A stretch of DNA of 64,000 nucleotides from Petrolisthes cinctipes (taxonomy: Eukaryota > Arthropoda > Malacostraca > Decapoda > Porcellanidae), in contig JAWQEG010000128.1 in NCBI GenBank assembly GCA_033782935.1, forward strand, positions 1,860,001 through 1,924,000. The letters run 5' to 3'. Within the stretch, counting starts at the first letter, position 1; each line of letters starts with the position of its first letter. Shown here one piece after another: positions 47,901 through 62,479 of the stretch. Made by a program: the position numbers and the translations under genes. The notes below the pieces were generated by a model. The model was not told where the DNA came from and made no database searches. It was given only the letters and a program-made list of their open reading frames with translations.

Positions 47901-50900
47901 TTCGATATTTAGGGGTCCCAGAAGCGATCTGTACATGCCTACTCCGTGTTATAGTATTTTCAAAATACAGGCGAAAAACATACTGAAAATCGATCTTTTA
48001 GGTGCCCAAAAGTCGATATGTGCATGCACCTTCAGTACCCGTTTATATCTCAAATTCATGCTCAAAACACCCGAAAATTCGATATTTTGGGGTCCCAGAA
48101 GCGATCTGTACATGCCTACTCCGTGTTAGAGTATTTTCAAAATACATGCCCAAAACATGGTGTAAATCGATATTTTAGATGCCCAAAGTCAATATGTGCA
48201 TGTATCTTCTGTACCCGTTTATATCTCAAATTCAGGCTCAAAACACCCGAAAATTCAATATTTTGGGGTTCCAGAAGCAATCTGTACATGCCTACTCAGT
48301 GCTAGAATATTTTCAAAATATAGGCTAAAAACATGCTAACAATCGATATTTTAGGTGCGTAAAGGCGATATCTCAAATTAAGGCCCAAAACACCCGAAAA
48401 TTCGATATTTAGGGGTCCCAGAAGCGATCTGTACATGCCTACTCAGTGTTAGAGTATTTTCAAAATACAGGCCAAAAACATGCTCAAAATCGATGTTTTA
48501 TGTGCCCAAAAGTCGATATGTGCATGTATCTTCAGTACCCGTTTATATCTCAAATTCTGGCCCTAAACACCCGAAAATTCGATATTTTGGGGTCTCAGAA
48601 GCGATCTGTACATACCTACTCAGTGCTAGAATGTTTTCAAAATATAGGCTCAAAACATGCTCAAAATCGATATTTTATGTGCCCAAAAGTCGATAAGTGC
48701 ATGTATCTTCTGTACCCGTTTATATCTCAAATTCTGGCCCTAACCACCCGAAAATTCGATATTTTGGGGTCCCAGAAGCGATCTGTACATGCCTACTCCG
48801 TGTTAGAGTATTTTCAAAATACAGGCCAAAAACATGCTCTAAATCGATGTTTTAGGTGCCCAAAAGTCGATATGTGCATGCATCTTCAGTACCCGTTTAT
48901 ATATCAAATTCAGGCTCAAAACACCCGAAAATTCGATATTTTGGGGTCCCAGAAGCGATCTGTACATGCCTACTCCGTGTTAGAGTATTTTCAAAATAAA
49001 GGCCAAAAACATACTGAAAATCGATCATTTAGGTGCCCAAAAGTCGATATGTGCATGAATCTTCTGTACCCGTTTATATCTGAAATTCTGGCCCTAAACA
49101 CCCTAAAATTCGATATTTTGGGGTCCCAGAACCGATCTGTACATGCCTACTCAGTGGTAGAATATTTTCAAAATATAGGCTTAAAACATGCTAAAAATCG
49201 ATAGTTTAGGTGCGTAAAGGCGATATCTCAAATTCAGGCCCAAAACACCCGAAAATTCGATATTTTGCGGTCCCAGAAGCGATCTGTACATGCCTACTCC
49301 GTGTTAGAGTATTTACAAAATACAGGCCCAAAACATGCTCAAAATCGATATTTTAGGTGCCAAAAAGTCGATATGTGCATGCATCTTCAGTACCCGTTTA
49401 TATCTCAAATTCAGGCTCAAAACACCCGAAAATTCGATATTTTGGGGTCCCAGAAGCGATCTGTACATGCCTACTCAGTGCTAGAATGATTTCAAAATAT
49501 AGGTTCAAAACATGCTCAGAATAGATATTTTAGGTGCCCAAAAGTCGATTTATGCATGCATCTTCTGTACTCGTTTATATCTCAAATTCAAGCTCAAAAC
49601 ACTAGAAAATTCGATATTTTGGGGTCTCAGAAGCGATCTGTACATGGCTACTCAGTGCTAGAATATTTTCAAAATATAGGCTCAAAACATGCTAAAAATC
49701 GATAGTTTAGGTGCGTAAAGGCGATATCTCAAATTCAGGCCCAAAACACCCGAAAATTCGATATTTTGGGGTCCCAGAAGCGATCTGTACATGCCTACTC
49801 CGTGTTAGAGTATTTTCAAAATACAGGCCAAAAACATGCTCTAAATCGATGTTTTACGTGCCCAAAAGTCGATATGTGCATGCATCTTCAGTACAAGTTT
49901 ATATATCAATTTCAGGCTCAAAACACCCGAAAATTCGATATTTTGGGGTCCCAGAAGCGATCTGTACATGCCTACTCCGTGTTAGAGTATTTTCAAAATA
50001 CAGGCCAAAAACAAACTGAAAATCGATCATTTAGGTGCACAAAAGTCGATATGTGCATGCATCTTCTGTACCCGTTTATATCTGAAATTCTGGCCCTAAA
50101 TACCCGAAAATTCGATATTTTGGGGACCCAGAAGCGATCTGTACATGCCTACTCAGTGGTAGAATATTTTCAAAATATAGGCTCAAAACATGCTAAAAAT
50201 CGATAGTTTAGGTGCGTAAAGGCGATATCTCAAATTCAGGCCCAAAAAAACCGAAAATTCGATATTTTGGGGTCCCAGAAGCGATCTGTACATGCCTACT
50301 CCGTGTTAGAGTATTTACAAAATACAGGCCCAAAACATGCTCAAAATCGATATTTTAGGTGCCAATAAGTCGATATGTGCATGCATCTTCAGTACCCGTT
50401 TATATCTCAAATTCAGGCTCAAAACACCCGAAAATTCGATATTTAGGGGTCCCAGAAGCGATCTGTACATGCCTACTCCGTGTTAGAGTATTTTCAAAAT
50501 ACAGGCCAAAAACATGCTCAAAATCGATGTTTTATGTGCCCAAAAGTCGATATGTGCATGTATCTTCAGTACCCGTTTATATCTCAAATTCTGGCCCTAA
50601 ACACCCGAAAATTCGATATTTTGGGGTCCCAGAAGCGATCTGTACATGCCTACTCAGTGCTAGAATGTTTTCAAAATATAGGCTCAAAACATGCACAAAA
50701 TCGATATTTTATGTGCCCAAAAGTCGATATATGCATGTATCTTCTGTACCCGTTTATATATCAAATTCTGGCCCTAAACATCCGAAAATTCGATATTTTT
50801 GGGTCCCAGAAGCGATCTGTACATGCCTACTCAGTGCTAGAATGATTTCAAAATATAGGTTCAAAACATGCTCAGAATCGATATTTTAGGTGCCCAAAAG

Positions 50901-52139
50901 TCGATTTTTGCATGCATCTTCTGTACTCGTTTATATCTCAAATTCAAGCTCAAAACACTAGAAAATTCGATATTTGGGGTCTCAGAAGCGATCTGTGCAT
51001 GCCTACTCAGTGCTAGAATATTTTCAAAATATAGGCTCAAAACATGCTTAAAATCGATATTTTAGGTGCGTAAAGGCGATATCTCAAATTCAGGCCCAAA
51101 ACATCCGAAAATTCGATATTTTGGGGTCCCAGAAGCGATCTGTACATGCCTACTCCGTGTTAGAGTATTTTCAAAATACAGGCCAAAAACATGCTCTAAA
51201 TCGATGTTTTAGGTGCCCAAAAGTCGATATGTGCATGCATCTTCAGTACCCGTTTATATATCAAATTCTGGCTCAAAACACCCAAAAATTCGATATTTTG
51301 GGGTCCCAGAAGCGATCTGTACATGCCTACTCCGTGTTAGAGTATTTTCAAAATACAGGCCAAAAACATACTGAAAATCGATCATTTAGGTGCCCAAAAG
51401 TCGATATGTGCATACATCTTCTGTACCCGTTTATATCTCAAATTCTGGCCCTAAACACCCGAAAATTCGATATTTTGGGGTCCCAGAAGCGATCTGTACA
51501 TGCCTACTCAGTGGTAGAATATTTTCAAAATATAGGCTCAAAACATGCTAAAAATCGATATTTTAGGTGCGTAAAGGCGATATCTCAAATTCAGGCCCAA
51601 AACACCCGAAAATTCGATATTTTGGGGTCCCAGAAGCGATCGGTACATGCCTACTCCGTGTTAGAGTATTTACAAAATACAGGCCCAAAACATGCTCAAA
51701 ATCGATATGTTAGGTGCGAAAAAGTCGATATGTGCATGCATCTTCAGTACCCGTTTATACCTCAAATTCAGGCTCAAAACACCCGAAAATTCGATATTTT
51801 GGGGTCACAGAAGCGATCTGTACATGCCTACTCCGTGTTAGAGTATTTTCAAAATACAGGCCCAAAACATGCTGATAATCGATATTTTAGATGCCCAAAA
51901 TCAATATGTGCATGTATCTTCTGTACCCGTTTATATCTCAAATTCAGGCTCAAAACACCCGAAAATTCAATGTTTTGGGGTCCCAGAAGCAATCTGTACA
52001 TGCCTACTCAGTGCTAGAATATTTTCAAAATATAGTCTAAAAACATGCTAAAAATCGATCTTTTAGGTGCCAAAAAGTCGATATCTCAAATTCCGTCCCA
52101 AAACACCCGAAAATTCGATATTTAGGGGTCCCTGAAGCG

Positions 52140-54220
52140 ATCTGAACATGCCTACTCCGTTTTAGAGTATTTTCAAAATACAGGCCAAAAACATACTGAA
52201 AATCAATCTTTTAGGTGCCAAAAAGTCGATATGTGCATGCATCTTCTGTACCCGTTTATATCTCAAATTCTAGCCCTAAACACCCGAAAATTCGATATTT
52301 TTGGGTCCCAGAAGCGATCTGTACATCCCTACTCAGTGCTAGAATGTTTTCAAAATATAGGCTCAGAACATGCTCAAAATCGATATTTTAGGTGCTCAAA
52401 AGTCGATATGTGCATGCACTTCTGTACTCGTTTATATCTCAAATTCAAGCTCAAAACACCCGAAAATTCGATATTTTGGGGTCCCAGAAGCGATCTGAAC
52501 ATGCCTACTCAGTGCTAGAATATTTTCAAAATATGAGCTGAAAACATGCTAAAAAGCGATATTTTAGGTGCGTAAAGGCGATATCTCAAATTCAGGCCCA
52601 AAACACCCGAAAATTCGATATTTAGGGGTCCCAGAAGCGATCTGTACATGCCTACTCCGTGTTAGAGTATTTTCAAAATACAGGCCCAAAACATGCTCAA
52701 AATCGATGTTTTAGGTGTCCAAAAGTCGATATGTGCATGCATCTTCAGTACCCGTTTATATCTCAAATTCAGGCTCAAAACACCCGAAAATTCGATTTTT
52801 TGGGGTCCCAGAAGCGATCTGTACATGCCTACTCCGTATTAGAGTATTTTCAAAATACAGGCCCAAAACATGCTGAAAATCGATATTTTAGGTGCCCAAA
52901 AGTCGATATCTCAAATTCAGTCCCAAAACACCCGAAAATTCGATATTTAGGGGTCCCAGAAGGGATCTTTACATGCCTACTCCGTGTTAGAGTATTTTCA
53001 AAATACAGGCCAAAAACATACTGAAAATCGATCTTTTAGGTGCCCAAAAGTCGATATGTGCATGCATCTTCTGTACCCGTTTATATCTCAAATTCAGGCT
53101 CAAACCACCAGAAAATTCAATATTTGGGGGTCCCAGAAGCAATCTGTACATGCCTAGTCAGTGCAAGAATATTTTCAAAATCTAGTCTAAAAACATGCTA
53201 AAAATCGATATTTTAGGTGCCAAAAAGTCGATATCTCAAATTAAGGCCCAAAACACCCGAAAATTCGATATTTAGGGGTCTCAGAAGCGATCTGTACATG
53301 CCTACTCCGTTTTAGAGTATTTTCAAAATACAGGCCAAAAACATACTGAAAATCAATCTTTTAGGTGCCAAAAAGTCGATATGTGCATGCATCTTCTGTA
53401 CCCGTTTATATCTCAAATTCTAGCCCTAAACACCCGAAAATTCGATATTTTTGGGTCCCAGAAGCGATCTGTACATCCCTACTCAGTGCTAGAATGTTTT
53501 CAAAATATAGGCTCAAAACATGCTCAAAATCGATATTTTAGGTGCTCAAAAGTCGATATGTGCATGCACTTCTGTACTCGTTTATATCTCAAATTCAAGC
53601 TCAAAACACCCGAAAATTCGATATTTTGGGGTCCCAGAAGCGATCTGAACATGCCTACTCAGTGCTAGAATATTTTCAAAATATGAGCTGAAAACATGCT
53701 AAAAAGCGATATTTTAGGTGCGTAAAGGCGATATCTCAAATTCAGGCCCAAAACACCCGAAAATTCGATATTTAGGGGTCCCAGAAGCGATCTGTACATG
53801 CCTACTCCGTGTTAGAGTATTTTCAAAATACAGGCCCAAAACATGCTCAAAATCGATGTTTTAGGTGTCCAAAAGTCGATATGTGCATGCATCTTCAGTA
53901 CCCGTTTATATCTCAAATTCAGGCTCAAAACACCCGAAAATTCGATTTTTTGGGGTCCCAGAAGCGATCTGTACATGCCTACTCCGTATTAGAGTATTTT
54001 CAAAATACAGGCCCAAAACATGCTGAAAATCGATATTTTAGGTGCCCAAAAGTCGATATCTCAAATTCAGTCCCAAAACACCCGAAAATTCGATATTTAG
54101 GGGTCCCAGAAGGGATCTTTACATGCCTACTCCGTGTTAGAGTATTTTCAAAATACAGGCCAAAAACATACTGAAAATCGATCTTTTAGGTGCCCAAAAG
54201 TTGATATGTGCATGTATCTT
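52140..54220 (+). repeat. Block duplication, offset 1150 bp
   Basis: About 930 bp at 52.14-53.07 kb is repeated at 53.29-54.22 kb. Both carry actccgttttagagtatttt, aaaatcaatcttttaggtgc, gtgcatgcacttctgtactc (a lost base pair of the usual gcatgcatcttc), aaaaagcgatattttagg, ttcgattttttggggtcc and gggatctttacatgcc. One visible difference is gctcagaaca (52371) against gctcaaaaca (53521). About 220 bp of other monomers separates them. Confidence 0.8.
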
Positions 54221-57200
54221 CTGTACCCGTTTATATCTCAAATTCTGACCCTAAACACCCGAAAATTCGATATTTTTGGGTCCCAGAAGCGATCTGTACA
54301 TGCCTACTCAGTGCTAGAATATTTTTAAAATATAGGCTAAAAACATGCTAAAAATCGATATTTTAGGTGCCAAAAAGTCGATATCTCAAATTCAGTCCCA
54401 AAACACCCGAAAATTCGATATTTAGGGGTCCCAGAAGGGATCTGTACATGCCTACTCCGTGTTAGAGTATTTTCAAAATACAGGCCAAAAACATACTGAA
54501 AATCGATCTTTTAGGTGCCCAAAAGTCGATATGTGCATGCATCTTCTGTACCCGTTTATATCTCAAATTCTGGCCCTAAACACCCGAAAATTCGATATTT
54601 GGGGTCCCAGAAGCGATCTGTACATGCCTACTCCGTGTTAGAGTATTTTCAGAATTCAGGCCCAAAACATGCTGAAAATCGATATTTTTGGTGCCCAAAT
54701 TCAATATGTGTATGCATCTTCTATACTCGTTTATATCTCAAATTCAGGCTCAAAACACCCGAAAATTCGATATTTAGGGATCCCAAAAGCGATCTGTACA
54801 TGCCTACTCAGTGCTAGAATGTTTTCAAAATATAGGCTCAAAATATGCTCAAAATCGATATTTTAGGTGCCCAAAAGTCAATTTGTGCATGCATCTTGTG
54901 TACTCGTTTATATCTCAAATTCAGGCTCAAAACACCCGAAAATTCGATATTTTGGGGTCCCAGAAGCGATCTGTACATGCCTACTCAGTGCTAGAATATT
55001 TTCAAAATATAGGCTCAAAACATGCTAAAAATCGATATTTTAGGGGCGTAAAGGCGATATCTCAAATTAAGGCCCAAAACACCCGAAAATTCGATATTTT
55101 GGGGTCCCAGAAGCGATCTGTACATGCCTACTCCGTGTTAGAGTATTTACAAAATACAGGCCCAAAACATGCTCAAAATCGATATTTTAGGTGCCAAAAA
55201 GTCGATATGTGCATGCATCTTCAGTACCCGTTTATATCTCAAATTCAGGCTCAAAACACCCGAAAACTCGATATTTTGGGGTCACAGAAGCGATCTGTAC
55301 ATGCCTACTCCGTGTTAGAGTATTTTCAAAATACAGGCCCAAAACATGCTGATAATCGATATTTTAGATGCCCAAAATCAATATGTGCATGTATCTTCTG
55401 TACCCGTTTATATCTCAAATTCAGGCTCAAAACACCCGAAAATTCAATGTTTTGGGGTCCCAGAAGCAATCTGTACATGCCTACTCAGTGCTAGAATATT
55501 TTCAAAATATAGGCTAAAAAGATGCTAAAAATCGATCTTTTAGGTGCCAAAAAGTCGATATCTCAAATTCCGTCCCAAAACACCCGAAAATTCGATATTT
55601 AGGGGTCCCAGAAGCGATCTGAACATGCCTACTCTGTGTTAGAGTATTTTCAAAATACAGGCCAAAAACATACTGAAAATCGATCTTTTAGGTGCCCAAA
55701 AGTCGATATGTGCATGCATCTTCTGTACCCGTTTATATCTCAAATTCAGGCTCAAACCACCAGACAATTCAATATTTTGGGGTCCCAGAAGCAATCTGTA
55801 CATGCCTACTTAGTGCTAGAATATTTTCAAAATCTAGTCTAAAAACATGCAAAAAATCGATATTTTAGGTGCCAAAAAGTCGATATCTCAAATTAAGGCC
55901 CAAAACACCCGAAAATTCGATATTTAGGGGTCTCAGAAGCGATCTGTACATGCCTACTCCGTTTTTGAGTATTTTCAAAATACAGGCCAAAAACATATTG
56001 AAAATCGATCTTTTAGGTGCCCAAAAGTCGATATGTGCATGCATCTTCTGTACCCGTTTATATCTCAAATTCAAGCTCAAAACACCCGAAAATTCGATAT
56101 TTTGGGGTCCCAGAAGCGATCTGAACATGCATACTCAGTGCTAGAATATTTTCAAAATATGAGCTCAAAACATGCTAAAAATCGATATTTTAGGTGCGTA
56201 AAGGCGATATCTCAAATTCAGGCCCAAAACACCCGAAAATTCGATATTTAGGGGTCCCAGAAGCGATCTGTTCATGCCTACTCCGTGTTAGAGTATTTTC
56301 AAAATACAGTCCCAAAACATTCTCAAAATCGATGTTTTAGGTGCCCAAAAGTCGATATGTGCATGCATCTTCAGTACCCGTTTATATCTCAAATTCAGGC
56401 TCAAAACACCCGAAAATTCGATATTTTGGGGTCCCAGAAGCGATCTGTACATGCCTACTCCGTGTTAGAGTATTTTCAAAATACAGGCCCAAAACATGCT
56501 GAAAATCGATATTTTAGGTGCCCAAAAGTCGATATCTCAAATTCAGTCCCAAAACACCCGAAAATTCAATATTTAGGGGTCCCAGAAGGGATCTGTACAT
56601 GCCTACTCCGTATTAGAGTATTTTCAAAATACAGGCCAAAAACATACTGAAAATCGATCTTTTAGGTGCCCAAAAGTCGATATGTGCATGTATCTTCTGT
56701 ACCCGTTTATATCTCAAATTCTGGCCCTAAACACCCGAAAATTTGATAATTTTGGGGTCCCAGAAGCGATCTGTACATGCCTACTCAGTGCTAGAATATT
56801 TTCAAAATATAGGCTCAAAACATGCTAAAAATCGATATTTTAGGTGCCAGAAAGTCGATATCTCAAATTCAGTCCCAAAACACCCGAAAATTCGATATTT
56901 AGGGGTCCCACAAGGGATCTGTACATGCCTACTCCGCGTTAGAGTATTTTCAAAATACAGGCCAAAAACATACTGAAAATCGATCTGTTAGGTGCCCAAA
57001 AGTCGATATGTTCATGCATCTTCTGTACCCGTTTATATCTCAAATTCTGGCCCTAAACACCCGAAAATTCGATATTTGGGGTCCCAGAAGCGATCTGTAC
57101 ATGCCTACTCCGTGTTAGAGTATTTTCAAAATTCAGGCCCAAAACATGCTGAAAATCGATATTTTTGGTGCCCAAAGTCAATATGTGTATGCATCTTCTA

Positions 57201-60200
57201 TACTCGTTTATATCTCAAATTCAGGCTCAAAACACCCGAAAATTCGACATTTTGGGATCCCAAAAGCGATCTGTACATGCCTACTCAGTGCTAGAATGTT
57301 TTCAAAATATAGGCTCAAAACATGCTCAAAATCGATATTTTAGGTGCCAAAAAGTCGATTTGTGCATGCATCTTCTGTACTCGTTTATATCTCAAATTCA
57401 GGCTCAAAACACCCGAAAATTCGATATTTTGGGGTCCCAGAAGCGATCTGTACATGCCTATTCAGTGCTAGAATATTTTCAAAATATAGGCTAAAAACAT
57501 GCTAAAAATCGATATTTTAGGTGCGTAAAGGCGATATCTCAAATTAAGGTCCAAAACACCCGAAAATTCGATATTTAGGGGTCCCAGAAGCGATCTGTAC
57601 ATGCCTACTCCGTGTTAGAGTATTTTCAAAATACAGGCCAAAAACATACTGAAAATCGATGTTTTAGGTGCCCAAAAGTCGATATGTGAATGCATCTTCT
57701 GTACCCGTTTATATCTCAAATTCTGGCCCTAAACACCCGAAAATTCGATATTTTGGGGTCCCAGAAGCGATCTGTACATGCCTACTCAGTGCTAGAATGT
57801 TTTAAAAATATAGGCTCAAAACATGCTCAAAATCGATATTTTAGGTGCACAAAAGTCGATATGTGCATGCATCTTCTGTACTCGTTTATATCTCAAATTC
57901 AAGCTCAAAACACCCGAAAATTCGATATTTTGGGGTCCTAGAAGCGATCTGTACATGCCTACTCAGTGCTAGAATATTTTCCAAATATAAACTCAAAACA
58001 TGCTAAAAATCGATATTTTAGGTGCGTAAAGGCGATATCTCTAATTCAGGCCCAAAATACCCGAAAATTCGATATTTTGGGGTCCCAGAAGCGATCTGTA
58101 CATGCCTACTCCGTGTTAGAGTATTTTCAAAATACAGGCCCAAAACATGTTCAAAATCGATGTTTTAGGTGCCCAAAAGTCGATATGTGCATGCATCTTC
58201 AGTACCCGTTTATATTTCAAATTCTGGCCCTAAACACCCGAAAATTCGATATTTTTGGGTCCCAGAAGCGATCTGTACATGCCTACTCAGTGCTAGAATG
58301 TTTTCAAAATATAGGCTCAAAACATGCTCAAAATTGATATTTTAGGTGCCCCAAAGTCGATATGTGCATGCATCTTCTGTACTCGTTTATATCTCAAATT
58401 CAAGCTCAAAACACCCGAAAATTCGATATTTTGGGGTCCCAGAAGCGATCTGTACATGCCTATTCCGTGTTAGAGTATTTTCAAAATACAGGCCCAAAAC
58501 ATGTTCAAAATCGATGTTTTAGGTGCCCAAAAGTCGATATGTGCATGCATCTTCAGTACCCGTTTATATCTCAAATTCTGGCCCTAAACACCCGAAAATT
58601 CGATATTTTTGGGTCCCAGAAGCGATCTGTACATGCCTACTCAGTGCTAGAATGTTTTCAAAATATAGGCTCAAAACATGCTCAAAATCGATATTTTAGG
58701 TGCCCAAAAGTCGATATGTGCATGTATCTTCTGTACCCGTTTATATCTCAAATTCAGGCTCAAACCACCAGAAAATTCAATATTTTGGGGTCCCAGAAGC
58801 AATCTGTACATGCCTACTCAGTGCTAGAATATTTTCAATATATAGGCTAAAAACATGCTAAAAATCCATATTTTAGGTGCCCAAAAGTCGATATGTGTAT
58901 GCATCTTCTGTACTCGTTTATATCTCAAACTCAAGCTCAAAACACCCGAAAATTCGATATTTTGGGGTCCCAGAAGCGATCTGATCATGCCTACTCAGTG
59001 CTAGAATATTTTCAAAATATGAGCTGAAAACATGCTAAAAATCGATATTTTAGGTGCGTAAAGTCGATATCTCAAATTAAGGCCCAAAACACCCGAAAAT
59101 TCGATATTTTGGGGTCCCAGAAGCGATCTGTACATGCCTACTCCGTGTTAGAGTATTTTCAAAATACAGGCTCAAAACATGCTCAAAATCGATGTTTTAG
59201 GTGCTCAAAAGTTGATATGTGCATGCATCTTCAGTAACCGTTTATATCTCAAATTCACGCTTAAAACACCCGAAAATTCGATATTTTGAGGCCCCAGAAG
59301 CGATCTGTACATGCCTACTCCGTGTTAGAGTATTTTCAAAATACAGGCCCAAAACATGCTGAAAATCGATATTTTAGGTGCCCAAAAGTCGATATCTCAA
59401 ATTCAGTCACAAAACACCCGAAAATTCGATATTAAGGGGTCCCAGAAGTGATCTGAACATGCCTACTCAGTGTTAGAATGTTTTCAAAATATAGGCTCAA
59501 AACATGCTCAAAATCGATATTTTAGGTGCCCAAAAGTCGATATGTGCATGCATCTTCTGTACTCGTTTATATCTCAAATTCAGGCTCAAAACACCCGAAA
59601 ATTCAATATTTTGGGGTCCCAGAAGCGATCTGTACACGCCTACTCAGTGCTAGAATATTTTCAAAATATAGGCTCAAAACATGCAAAAAATCGATATTTT
59701 AGGTGCGTAAAGGCGATATCTCAAATTAAGGCCCAAACCACCCGAAAATTCGATATTTAGGGGTCCCAGAAGCGATCTGTACATGCCTACTCCGTGTTAG
59801 AGTATTTTCAAAATACAGGCCCAAAACATGCTCAAAATCGATGTTTTAGGTGCCCAAAAGTCGATATGTGCATGCATCTTCAGTACCCGTTTATATCTCA
59901 AATTCAGGCTCAAAACACCCGAAAATTCGATATTTTGGGGTCCCAGAAGCGATCTGTACATGCCTACTCCGTGTTAGAGTATTTTCAAAATACAGGCCCA
60001 AAACATGCTGAAAATCGATATTTTAGGTGCCCAAAAGTCGATATCTCAAATTCAGTCCCAAAATACCCGAAAATTCAATATTTAGGGGTCCCAGAAGGGA
60101 TCTGAACATGCCTACTCAGTGTTAGAATGTTTTCAAAATATAGGCTCAAAACATGCTCAAAATCGATATTTTTGGTGCCCAAAGTCAATATGTGTATGCT

Positions 60201-62479
60201 TCTTCTATACTCGTTTATATCTCAAATTCAGGCTCAAAACACCCGAAAATTCGATATTTTGGCGTCCCAGAAGCGATCTGTACATGCCTACTCAGTGTTA
60301 GAATGTTTTCAAAATATAGGCTTAAAACATGCACAAAATCGATATTTTAGGTGCCCAAAAGTCGATATGTGCATGCATCTTCTGTACTCGTTTATATCTC
60401 AAATTCTGGCTCAAAACACCCGAAAATTCGATATTTTGGGGTCCCAGAAGCGATCTGTACATGCCTACTCAGTGCTAAAATATTTTCAAAATATAGGCTG
60501 AAAACATGCTAAAAATCGATATTTTAGGTGCGTAAAGGCGATATCTCAAATTAAGGCCCAAAACACCCGAAAATTCGATATTTTGGGGTCCCTGAAGCGA
60601 TCTGTACATGTTTACTCCGTGTTAGAGTATTTTCAAAATACAGGCCAAAAACATACTGAAAATCGATCGTTTAGGTGCCCAAAAGTCGATATGTGCATGC
60701 ATCTTTTGTACCCGTTTATATCTCAAATTCAGGCCCTAAACACCCGAAAATTCGATATTTTTGGGTCCCAGAATCGATCTGTACATGCCTACTCAGTGCT
60801 AGAATGTTTTCAAAATATAGGCTCAAAACATGCTCAAAATCGATATTTTAGATGCAAAAGTCAATATGTACATGTATCTTCTGTTCCCGTTTATATCTCA
60901 AATTCTGGCCCTAAACACCCGAAAATTCAATATTTTGGGGTCCCAGAAGCAATCTGTACATGCCTACTCAGTGCTAGAATATTTTCAAAATATAGGCTCA
61001 AAACATGCTAAAAATCGATATTTTAGGTGCCAAAAAGTCGATATCTCAAATTCAGTCCCAAAACACCCTAAAATTTGATATTTAGGGGTCCCAGAAGGGA
61101 TCTGTACATGCCTACTCCGTGTTAGAGTATTTTCAAAATACAGGCCAAAAACATACTGAAAATCGATCTTTTAGGTGCCCAAAAGTCGATATGTGAATGC
61201 ATCTTCTGTACCCGTTTATATCTCAAATTTTGGCCCTAAACACCCGAAAATTCGATATATGGGGTCCCAGAAGCGATCTGTACATGCCTACTCTGTGTTA
61301 GAGTATTTTCAAAATTCAGGCCCAAAACATGCTGAAAATCGATATTTTTGGTGACCAAAGTCAATATTTGTATGCATCTTCTATACTCGTTTATATTTCA
61401 AATTCAGGCTCAAAACACCCGAAAATTCGATATTTTGGGATCCCAGAAGCGATCTGTACATGCCTACTCCGTGTTAGAGTATTTTCAAAATTAAGGCCCA
61501 AAACATGTTCAAAATCGATGTTTTAGGTGCCCAAAAGTCGATATGTGCATGCATCTTCAGTACCCGTTTATATTTCAAATTCTGGCCCTAAACACACGAA
61601 AATTCGATATTTTTGGGTCCCAGAAGCGATCTGTACATGCCTACACAGTGCTAGAATGTTTTCAAAATATAGGCTCAAAACATGCTCAAAATCGATATTT
61701 TAGGTGCCCAAAAGTCGATATGTGCATGTATCTTCTGTACCCGTTTATATCTCAAATTCAGGCTCAAACCACTAGAAAATTCAATATTTTAGTGTCCCAG
61801 AAGCAATCTGTACATGCCTACTCATTGCTAGAATATTTTCAAAATATAGGCTAAAAACATGCTAAAAATCGATATTTTAGGTGCGTAAAGGCGATATCTC
61901 AAATTCAGGCACAAAACACCCGAAAATTCGATATTTATGGGTCCCAAAAGCGATCTGTACATGCCTACTCCGTGTTAGAGTATTTTCAAAATACAGGCCA
62001 AAAACATACTGAAAATCGATCATTTAGGTGCCCAAAAGTCGATATGTGCATGCATCTTCTGTACCCGTTTATATCTCAAATTCTGGCCCTAAACACCCGA
62101 AAACTCGAAATTTTTGGGTTCCAGAAGCGATCTGTACATCCCTAGTCAGTGCTAGAATGTTTTCAAAATATAGGCTCAAAACATGCTCAAAATCGATGTT
62201 TTAGGTGTCCAAAAGTCGATATGTGCATGCATCTTCAGTACCCGATTATATCTCAAATTCAGGCTCAAAACACCCGAAAATTCGATATTTTGGGGTCCCA
62301 GAAGCGATCTGTACATGCCTACTCCGTATTAGAGTATTTTCAAAATACAGGCCCAAAACATGCTCAAAATCGATGTTTTAGGTGCCCAAAAGTCGATATG
62401 TGCATGCATCTTCAGTAACCGTTTATATCTCAAATTCACGCTTAAAACACCCGAAAATTCGATATTTTGGGGCCCCAGA

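Noticed and set aside
51121..52017. Long plus-strand open frames of 60-368 codons throughout the satellite
   Set aside because: They are the same 59/49-residue peptide repeated because monomer lengths are multiples of three. Starts and stops fall at random monomer variants, and no domain or gene structure is seen.
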